From positions 1 to 7,023 of the forward strand of contig JAAVAG010000088.1 in assembly GCA_014804185.1 (NCBI GenBank): a stretch of DNA of 7,023 nt, in the 5' to 3' direction. The position numbers and the translations under genes are program-made. The stretch's first letter is position 1. The number at the start of each line of letters is the position of its first letter. The stretch comes from Lachnospiraceae bacterium. Lineage in GTDB: Bacteria; Bacillota; Clostridia; Lachnospirales; Lachnospiraceae. The notes beneath the pieces are model-generated. The model did not search any database. It was given only the letters and a program-made list of their open reading frames with translations, and had not been told where the DNA came from. Shown piece after piece: positions 1-4,069 of the stretch.

Positions 1-1
1 A

Positions 2-520
2 AAAGGAATGAACATCAGTTACAGCGATGTGACGGTCTATATGCCCCAGAATGCCAGGCTGGGGAGAGCGGAAATCTATATCGGCGCAGGAGAAATGGAC
101 ATCGACCATCTGACAGCGGAGAAAGCGATGGTTAATGTGGGGGCGGGCAGCCTGACCATAAAAGACCTGGAGGTCGGCAAGATTCAGATGAACGTTGGGG
201 CGGGAAGCGTCACAGTCAAAGACGGTGTCATCGGAGACATGGAACTTGCCACGGGAATGGGCAGTCTGACCATGAAAGCAAATATCACAGGCGATATATA
301 CAGCAGCGTTGCTATGGGAGAAGTGAAGATCGTTGTGTGTGGTTCCGGCGAGAAAGATCACAATTATGAACTGTCCTGCACGGCAGGAGAAATGCGGGTA
401 GGCAGCAGATACAATGCCGGTCTGGGCATGGACATAAGCATTGACAACGACGCGCTTTCCACATATACGCTGACCTGCGCCATGGGCAGCGTGTCAGTGA
501 CATTCCAGTCAGATAAATAA
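2..520 (+). CDS. DUF4097-family beta-strand repeat protein, 5' end outside window
   Basis: The reading frame is open to the left edge. The first ATG (position 8) directly abuts AAAAGGA with no room for a ribosome site, so it is probably internal and the gene begins upstream. Numbering from that Met, there are 170 residues rich in alternating hydrophobic and polar residues, with short glycine motifs: GAGE 26-29, GAGS 45-48, GAGS 64-67, GMGS 83-86, AMGE 102-105, TAGE 125-128 and AMGS 158-161. The first five are exactly 19 residues apart, as expected for stacked beta rungs. This is the look of DUF4097/DUF4098 (adhesin-like, beta-helical) domains, whose biochemical role is not established. In Firmicutes such genes often follow PadR-regulator and DUF1700 (HAAS) genes, which cannot be checked here. 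No membrane segment or sorting signal follows the repeat, and any signal peptide or anchor would be in the missing N-terminus. The family call is fairly sure; the function is unknown. Confidence 0.75.
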   Translation, partial: KGMNISYSDVTVYMPQNARLGRAEIYIGAGEMDIDHLTAEKAMVNVGAGSLTIKDLEVGKIQMNVGAGSVTVKDGVIGDMELATGMGSLTMKANITGDIYSSVAMGEVKIVVCGSGEKDHNYELSCTAGEMRVGSRYNAGLGMDISIDNDALSTYTLTCAMGSVSVTFQSDK

Positions 521-543
521 AGATGCGGCAGAAATCAAAACTG

Positions 544-571
544 TTGTAAATATTTTCTCCTATGATAAAAT
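544..571 (+). promoter_or_regulatory. Likely sigma-A promoter of nanE-nanA
   Basis: A -35 element TTGTAA (544-549, 4 of 6 consensus) is followed by a 16-base spacer and a -10 element TAAAAT (566-571, 5 of 6). TG at 563-564 gives an extended -10. Transcription would start near 578, leaving about 50 bases of leader before the nanE ribosome site. It is the best promoter-like match in the gap after the DUF4097 gene. A second run, TATAGT (585-590), lacks a matching -35. Identified by eye only. Confidence 0.5.
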
Positions 572-617
572 AAAAGAACAGCGATATAGTGTAATCATGG
601 TCATTCGGCCAACAGAT

Positions 618-623
618 AGGAGG
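618..623 (+). promoter_or_regulatory. Ribosome binding site that sets the nanE start
   Basis: AGGAGG ends one base before the ATG at 625, which is too close for initiation. It lies 7 bases before the in-frame GTG at 631, the ideal spacing. GTG 631 is therefore preferred as the nanE start, shortening the protein by two residues. Confidence 0.7.
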
Positions 624-630
624 AATGCCG

Positions 631-1359
631 GTGGACAAGAAAGAATTGTTTGAGAACATAAGGGGACAGGTGATCGTATCCTGTCAGGCGCTGCCCGGGG
701 AACCGCTGTATGTGGAAGAAAAATCCATTATGTACCTGATGGCGCGGGCCGGAAAGATGGCGGGGACGCCTGCCATTCGCACCAGCAGTGTGCGGGATGT
801 GATCGCCATCAGGCAGGAGACGGGCCTGCCGGTGATCGGACTGATCAAAGTGCAGTATCCGGGATTTGAGGGATATATCACTCCAACTATGAAAGAGGTG
901 GATGAACTGGTGGAGGCGGGAAGCGAGGTGGTCGCACTGGACTGCACGTTCCGCCGGAGGGGAGACGGAAAGACGGCGGGCGAATTTATAAAAGAAATCC
1001 GCGCAAAGTATCCGAAACAGATCCTTATGGCGGACATTTCCACCTATGAGGAGGGCGTAAGCGCCTGGAAAGCAGGCGTGGATCTGGTGGGAACCACCCT
1101 GAGCGGATATACCGAATATTCTCCAAGGGGGGATGAACCGGATTACGAACTGGTACAGGCTCTGGCAAGGGATATCGATGTGCCGGTGATTGCGGAGGGC
1201 AGGATTCATTATCCGCAGCAGGCAGTGAAAATGCTGGAACTGGGGGCACACGCCGTGGTCGTGGGCGGCGCCATTACAAGACCTCTTGAAATTGCCGGAC
1301 GGTTCATGAAAGCGGTAAAGGATGCCGGCGGTCAGACAGGAGAAAAGGAGAAAAAATGA
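631..1359 (+). CDS. nanE: N-acetylmannosamine-6-phosphate 2-epimerase
   Basis: NanE is a cytoplasmic TIM-barrel enzyme that converts ManNAc-6-phosphate to GlcNAc-6-phosphate in sialic acid catabolism. The 242-residue product (GTG start) is close to the usual 220-235 residues. Recognisable blocks are LIVSCQ-like VIVSCQALPGEPLY at 14-27, PVIGLIK (67-73), YITPTMKEVDEL (82-93), LMADISTYEEG (132-142), GTTLSGYT (154-161), VIAEGR (186-191) and VVVGGAITRP (209-218). Lys73 and Glu189 align with the catalytic Lys66 and Glu180 reported for the Clostridium perfringens enzyme. The C-terminal tail (about 231-242) is charged and looks dispensable. The stop codon overlaps the nanA start as ATGA, so the two genes are probably translationally coupled and both driven by the promoter at 544-571. 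An alternative start is ATG 625, less likely because its ribosome site would be too close. Confidence 0.93.
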   Translation: MDKKELFENIRGQVIVSCQALPGEPLYVEEKSIMYLMARAGKMAGTPAIRTSSVRDVIAIRQETGLPVIGLIKVQYPGFEGYITPTMKEVDELVEAGSEVVALDCTFRRRGDGKTAGEFIKEIRAKYPKQILMADISTYEEGVSAWKAGVDLVGTTLSGYTEYSPRGDEPDYELVQALARDIDVPVIAEGRIHYPQQAVKMLELGAHAVVVGGAITRPLEIAGRFMKAVKDAGGQTGEKEKK

Positions 1360-2273
1360 GAGATATTTCAAAATATCAGGGAATTATACCGGCATTTTAT
1401 GCCTGTTACGATGAGACAGGAGCGGTAAGCAGAGAGCGGACGAGGGCGTTTGCGGAGCATCTGCTGAAAAAGGGCGTAAAGGGGTTTTACGTGGGCGGTT
1501 CCTCGGGAGAATGTATTTATCACAGTGTGCAGGATCGGAAAACGATTCTGGAGGCCGTTGTGGAGACGGTGGACGGAAAGGCCACCGTGATCGCGCATGT
1601 GGCCTGCAACAACACCGCAGACAGCCGGGAACTGGCGGCCCACGCGCAGAAACTGGGTGTGGATGCGGTGGCGGCCATTCCGCCGATTTATTTTCATCTG
1701 CCGGAGCATGCTATCGCCGGATACTGGAACGATATTTCCGAGGCCGCTCCGGACACTGACTTTGTGATCTATAATATCCCCCAGCTTGCAGGGGTGGCCC
1801 TTACCATGCCGCTGTTTCGGGAAATGCTGAAAAATCCCCGGGTGGCGGCCGTAAAAAACAGTTCCATGCCGGTGCAGGATATTCAGATGTTCAAGGCGGA
1901 GGGCGGAGAGGATTTTGCGGTCTTTAACGGGCCGGACGAACAGCTGGTCTCGGGGCTTGCCATGGGCGCGGACGGCGGTATCGGCGGAACCTACGGCGTG
2001 ATGCCGGAACTGTATCTGAAGATATTCCGTCTGTGCAGAGAGGGGGATTATGCCGGGGCGCGCAGAATTCAGTATGCCGCGGATGAAATCATATATGCCA
2101 TGTGCGCCTGCAGGGGAAATATGTATGCGGTGATCAAAGAGATCATCAGACTGCGGGAAGGACTGGAACTGGGCGGTGTGAGAAAGCCTCTGCCGCCGCT
2201 TGCGGCAGAGGACATGCCTCAGGTGAAAAAGTGTGTTTCTATGATTGACGATGCGATTCGGACATATTGTTAG
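1356..2273 (+). CDS. nanA: N-acetylneuraminate lyase (DapA/NanA superfamily aldolase)
   Basis: This is a class I aldolase of the dihydrodipicolinate synthase/N-acetylneuraminate lyase superfamily. The expected reaction is cleavage of N-acetylneuraminate to ManNAc and pyruvate in the cytoplasm. The length, 305 residues, is normal for the family. It has GGSSGE at 47-52 (E. coli NanA has GGSTGE; DHDPS usually has GTTGE), YNIP at 139-142 with the catalytic Tyr139, and the Schiff-base Lys167 in VKNSS. NGPDE at 191-195 and GADGGIGGTY at 204-213 follow. The lyase reading rests on GGSSGE, NGxDE and tight coupling to nanE; some sugar-contact residues differ from E. coli, so a related 2-keto acid substrate remains possible. 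The start is fixed by AAGGAG at 1345-1350, 5 bases before the ATG, and by the 4-base ATGA overlap with nanE. The last 35 bases overlap the convergent S-component gene. No terminator is seen after its stop. Confidence 0.85.
   Translation: MRDISKYQGIIPAFYACYDETGAVSRERTRAFAEHLLKKGVKGFYVGGSSGECIYHSVQDRKTILEAVVETVDGKATVIAHVACNNTADSRELAAHAQKLGVDAVAAIPPIYFHLPEHAIAGYWNDISEAAPDTDFVIYNIPQLAGVALTMPLFREMLKNPRVAAVKNSSMPVQDIQMFKAEGGEDFAVFNGPDEQLVSGLAMGADGGIGGTYGVMPELYLKIFRLCREGDYAGARRIQYAADEIIYAMCACRGNMYAVIKEIIRLREGLELGGVRKPLPPLAAEDMPQVKKCVSMIDDAIRTYC
2187..2211 (-). terminator. Possible terminator for the S-component gene, inside nanA
   Basis: CCTCTGCCGC (2187-2196) and GCGGCAGAGG (2202-2211) form a perfect 10-bp GC-rich stem with a 5-base loop. 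Read on the minus strand, it lies 28 bases after the S-component stop codon and is followed by CTTTCTC, a weak U-rich tail. On the plus strand no T run follows. The bases also encode nanA residues around Pro278-Glu285, so the hairpin could be a coding coincidence. Confidence 0.4.
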
Positions 2274-2778
2274 CAAAGAATCTGCCGTATACCTTGCGCA
2301 GACCGCAGGGGTAGCACAGAATGATGCCCGCGACAGCGCCCACAGCCGCCTGTAGAATTTCATAGGGCAGTTTTGCGATGGAATATTCCGGTGTGCTGTA
2401 CACGAAAGCGCGTCCCAGCGTATAGCCGATGACCATGATCACAGCCCCCACAGTGACGCCAATGACCGCTCCCCACTGAGAATGCTTTTTGAAAAGTTTA
2501 TGTGCGCACAGGGAGATGACTACGGCCTGCAGTCCGTGTGTGGCAAGTGAGACGAACATGGGAGCGGGATAAAAGAAAAAGTCCCCCAGAAAGGATCCCA
2601 CACCGCCCACCACGAAAGCATGGAAAGGATCCAGCAGGATGGCGGCCGTGCATATGACCACATCGCACAGGTAGAGATGGCCTCCCGGAACCGGAATGCC
2701 GTAGGAACTGAGTGCGATGTTCATTGCCATGAAAAGCGCGGCAACGGTGATTTTTCTGGTGGTAATACTGTTTTTCAT
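2239..2778 (-). CDS. ECF transporter S component, substrate unassigned
   Basis: This is a small hydrophobic protein of 179 residues, typical for the vitamin-binding S subunit of an energy-coupling factor transporter. S subunits sit in the cell membrane and pair with a shared EcfA/A'/T module, which is not in this window. The N-terminus TTRKITVAALFMAM (6-19) is the usual TTRKI/L-A-alanine-rich first helix that contacts EcfT. Predicted membrane segments are near 9-28, 36-53, 54-70, 74-94, 102-122 and 136-157. The stretch HLYLCD (34-39) followed by GGVGSFLGDFFF (58-69) resembles the G-D...G.G..LGD pattern of the PF07155/PF12822 families. ATG 2776-2778 is preceded on its own strand by GGGAGGAG, 5 bases away, supporting the start. 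I see no known vitamin riboswitch in the leader, so the substrate cannot be named. The gene converges on nanA, overlapping it by 35 bases. Confidence 0.82.
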   Translation of the reverse strand: MKNSITTRKITVAALFMAMNIALSSYGIPVPGGHLYLCDVVICTAAILLDPFHAFVVGGVGSFLGDFFFYPAPMFVSLATHGLQAVVISLCAHKLFKKHSQWGAVIGVTVGAVIMVIGYTLGRAFVYSTPEYSIAKLPYEILQAAVGAVAGIILCYPCGLRKVYGRFFANNMSESHRQS

Positions 2779-2806
2779 AATGACTCCTCCCGGAAATGTA
2801 TTTCTG

Positions 2807-2847
2807 CCGCTGATCCGGAAGAGAAAGCGCTTTGGCTGTCACAGCGG
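2807..2847 (-). other. Leader hairpin in front of the S-component gene
   Basis: CCGCTG (2807-2812) can pair with CAGCGG (2842-2847) around a 29-base interior that contains the palindrome AAAGCGCTTT (2824-2833). It lies in the presumed 5' leader of the S-component transcript, between its promoter and ribosome site. It does not match a riboswitch I recognise (not TPP, FMN, preQ1 or THF by eye) and no U tract follows it. Confidence 0.3.
2822..2835. promoter_or_regulatory. cre-like palindrome (possible CcpA site)
   Basis: CCAAAGCGCTTTCT on the minus strand matches 12 of 14 positions of the cre consensus TGWAARCGYTWNCW, including the central CG and a perfect 10-bp palindrome. It lies about 30-45 bases downstream of the predicted start of the S-component transcript, where CcpA could act as a roadblock. 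The mismatches are at the outer TG, so the call is tentative. Confidence 0.3.
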
Positions 2848-2871
2848 ACCGGCATGTGCAGATTGTAATTT

Positions 2872-2920
2872 ATTATACGCAGAAGTGGATGTGCTGAAAG
2901 TGCCAAAATACATTTTTTTT
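2872..2920 (-). promoter_or_regulatory. Likely promoter of the S-component gene
   Basis: Read on the minus strand, a perfect TATAAT lies at 2877-2872. The best -35 at 17 bases is the poor CTTTCA (2900-2895). An A8 tract (plus-strand T run 2913-2920) lies upstream in the position of an UP element, which could make up for the weak -35. The predicted leader is about 85-90 bases. Confidence 0.4.
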
Positions 2921-2941
2921 ACCATACCAGTTTGTGTGGCA

Positions 2942-2965
2942 TGATAAACCATGTTTTGATAAACC
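2942..2965. repeat. 9-bp direct repeat TGATAAACC upstream of the 2978 promoter
   Basis: TGATAAACC occurs at 2942-2950 and again at 2957-2965, 15 bases apart start to start and just upstream of the -35 at 2978. It could be a regulator site, but spacing and sequence match nothing I know, and two copies of a 9-mer may be chance. Confidence 0.3.
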
Positions 2966-2977
2966 GCAACAGAACAG

Positions 2978-3007
2978 TTGACAGAGGGCGCTTTTTGGCA
3001 GTATACT
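2978..3007 (+). promoter_or_regulatory. Strong sigma-A promoter of the zinc-ribbon membrane protein gene
   Basis: A consensus -35 TTGACA (2978-2983), an 18-base spacer and TATACT (3002-3007, 5 of 6) give the best promoter in the window. Transcription would start near 3014, giving a leader of about 60 bases. No terminator is visible between the gene it drives and the valS T-box, so some transcripts may continue into that leader. Confidence 0.72.
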
Positions 3008-3057
3008 CTTTACAGAAAAGTTGCCGGGGAATCGGTACATATCAACATTACTTATGT

Positions 3058-3064
3058 GAGGAGG
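3058..3064 (+). promoter_or_regulatory. Ribosome binding site that sets the GTG 3073 start
   Basis: GAGGAGG sits 8 bases before GTG 3073. The frame is open further upstream to ATG 2932, but that stretch contains the promoter itself, so the upstream codons cannot be translated from this transcript. Confidence 0.75.
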
Positions 3065-3072
3065 TTTTTGAG

Positions 3073-3636
3073 GTGGAGAAAGGTAAATTAGGCATTCGTT
3101 TAGGGTTTTACGGAGTATTGGCGTTTATCATGGCATATCTGGGGTCATACACGGCCCTGTTTATTCTGCTGGCGGTAGTGCTGATGGCAGAGGAGAGCGA
3201 GTGGGCATCCAGGCAGGTGATCCAGGCTATCTGTCTGTGTGTCGCGGACAGTCTTCTGGGGATTGTTCTGAGCGTGATCAACAGTGTGCGCGGCAGTCTT
3301 ATGAACACATTCGATTTCCTTTACAGAGTACCCGGGATCGGAAATGGCTGGAGCCTGATCAACAGTTTTCTCAGTCATGCCATAAATATTGTGGTTCTTG
3401 TGTTTGCAATTCTTGCGATTGTCAATAATGTAAAGGGAAAGGATGCAAACGTTCCGCTGGCAAATAAGTTTGCGGCGTGGGCATTCGGCAAGAGCGCCGC
3501 GGCAAAACCGGCGCAGGCACAGCCGCAGCCCCAGCCCCAGGCAGCAGCGGGAACAGCAGTCTGCAAGGGATGCGGAGCGCCTTTAAACGGCAATGCATTC
3601 TGCAGCGTATGCGGAAAACCGGCGGATCAGCAGTAA
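3073..3636 (+). CDS. Membrane protein with C-terminal zinc ribbon (DUF4870-like)
   Basis: A 187-residue protein of unknown function. Three hydrophobic stretches are visible, about 8-38, 50-70 and 102-119. They are followed by a basic turn (NNVKGKD, 118-124) whose pattern resembles the end of DUF4870-type proteins. Then come an Ala/Gln/Pro-rich linker (141-160, with a PQPQPQ run) and a terminal zinc ribbon with Cys164-x2-Cys167 and Cys177-x2-Cys180. The topology suggests a small integral membrane protein with a cytoplasmic metal-binding tail; whether the ribbon binds zinc, protein or nucleic acid is not known. Such ribbon-tailed small membrane proteins are common in Clostridia. It starts at GTG with an ideal ribosome site and has its own strong promoter. 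It lies upstream of the valS leader with no terminator between, so partial co-transcription is possible. Real gene, function unassigned. Confidence 0.8.
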   Translation: MEKGKLGIRLGFYGVLAFIMAYLGSYTALFILLAVVLMAEESEWASRQVIQAICLCVADSLLGIVLSVINSVRGSLMNTFDFLYRVPGIGNGWSLINSFLSHAINIVVLVFAILAIVNNVKGKDANVPLANKFAAWAFGKSAAAKPAQAQPQPQPQAAAGTAVCKGCGAPLNGNAFCSVCGKPADQQ

Positions 3637-3762
3637 ATACAACCTGAAAATCAGATAAAGAGCAAAAGGTGATGACAGAGAGGAGTACGCATTGCTCCGC
3701 AGCAGAGAGGGCGGCCCGGATGATCCGGCTGGAAGGCGGCCCGGCGGATAAGGGTGCGGAAA

Positions 3763-3765
3763 GTG
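3763..3765 (+). promoter_or_regulatory. Probable T-box specifier codon GTG (Val)
   Basis: Aligned by eye to the glyQS leader, where GGC follows a GAAA run after the Stem I helix, the triplet following GGAAA here is GTG. Neighbouring frames read AGT, TGG or GGC, which do not fit valS. The helix that closes the loop below is AGAG (3677-3680) with CTTT (3767-3770). Confidence 0.6.
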
Positions 3766-3955
3766 GCTTTGGAACCGGAGGACTGAAAACACACTCCAGC
3801 GGGGAATGTGAAAGTAGGTTCTCACGTTTTATCCCCGTTACAGGATAGGATTTTGACATCCGGCGCGGTCGGCGGCGGATCGGAAATCATAGAGGCAGAG
3901 CGGATTTCGTGAGGAGACATAAGCTTCGGAAAAGTGCGGAAGAGGTTCTGTGAAC

Positions 3956-3985
3956 AAAGGTGGTACAGCGTTTTGGACGCCCTTT
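3956..3985 (+). promoter_or_regulatory. T-box antiterminator
   Basis: AAAGG (3956-3960) pairs with CCTTT (3981-3985). The 7-base bulge TGGTACA (3961-3967) presents the tRNA acceptor-binding bases. GCGT (3968-3971) pairs with ACGC (3977-3980) around a short loop. Bases 3977-3985 are shared with the 5' arm of the terminator, so the two structures exclude each other as in known T-boxes. Confidence 0.85.
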
Positions 3986-4015
3986 GCCGGTGAAGACCGG
4001 CAAAGGGCGTTTTTT
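3977..4015 (+). terminator. Regulated intrinsic terminator of the valS T-box
   Basis: ACGCCCTTTGCCGGT (3977-3991) and ACCGGCAAAGGGCGT (3996-4010) form a perfect 15-bp stem with a GAAG loop, followed by a six-T run (4010-4015). It ends transcription before valS unless the antiterminator forms. Confidence 0.95.
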
Positions 4016-4056
4016 CACATAAAGATGGCCCGCGGAGCGCGGCGTCCTCATAATAA

Positions 4057-4062
4057 AAGGAG
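4057..4062 (+). promoter_or_regulatory. Ribosome binding site that sets the valS start
   Basis: AAGGAG lies 7 bases before ATG 4070. The frame is open upstream to GTG 3950, but those 40 codons are the T-box antiterminator and terminator and not protein. Confidence 0.85.
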
Positions 4063-4069
4063 AAAGAAA

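Larger units (their letters stand above)
3664..4015 (+). promoter_or_regulatory. T-box riboswitch, tRNA-Val responsive, controlling valS
   Basis: This is the content of the 433-base gap before valS. Uncharged tRNA-Val should bind the leader RNA and stabilise an antiterminator, raising valS expression when valine charging falls. Stem I starts near 3671 with the GGAGTA turn (AGTA 3684-3687). CGCA (3688-3691) pairs with TGCG (3755-3758), and TCCGC (3696-3700) with GCGGA (3744-3748). The distal part contains GCAGAGAGGG and GGCTGGAAGG, common in clostridial T-boxes. The specifier region is 3759-3766. A further stem pairs CGGGG (3800-3804) with CCCCG (3833-3837). The T-box sequence AAGGTGGTACAGCG (3957-3970) differs from the consensus at two places. 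TGGT (3961-3964) pairs with ACCA, fitting the A73 discriminator of tRNA-Val. A dedicated promoter was not found just upstream. Confidence 0.93.

Noticed and set aside
545..558. cre-like TGTAAATATTTTCT over the nanE promoter
   Set aside because: It matches many consensus positions but has TA in place of the essential central CG; the match is mostly from AT richness.
591..604. GTAATCATGGTCAT is identical to a 14-base stretch near the lacZ-alpha start of pUC-type vectors
   Set aside because: The flanks differ immediately on both sides and the sequence continues naturally into the nanE leader, so this looks like coincidence and not vector contamination.
597..653. Possible short leader peptide starting at ATG 597
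   Set aside because: It has no ribosome site and runs into the nanE coding region out of frame.
1368..2363. 331-codon open frame antisense to nanA
   Set aside because: It mirrors the nanA codon pattern, has no recognisable domain and overlaps the real minus-strand S-component gene in another frame.
2913..2920. T8 tract as a plus-strand terminator
   Set aside because: No stem precedes it and no plus-strand gene ends there; as an A tract on the minus strand it fits an UP element better.
2932..3072. In-frame extension of the zinc-ribbon gene upstream to ATG 2932
   Set aside because: The stretch holds the TTGACA/TATACT promoter, and GTG 3073 has GAGGAGG at the right distance.
3853..3858. Perfect TTGACA inside the T-box leader
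   Set aside because: No -10 element lies 15-19 bases downstream, and the bases are part of the leader RNA.
3948..3968. CTGT (3948-3951)/ACAG (3965-3968) as the antiterminator helix
   Set aside because: It would not compete with the terminator; the AAAGG/CCTTT plus GCGT/ACGC fold matches known T-box architecture and shares bases with the terminator.
3950..4069. In-frame extension of valS upstream to GTG 3950
   Set aside because: These bases are the T-box antiterminator and terminator; ATG 4070 has an ideal ribosome site and begins the normal ValS N-terminus.
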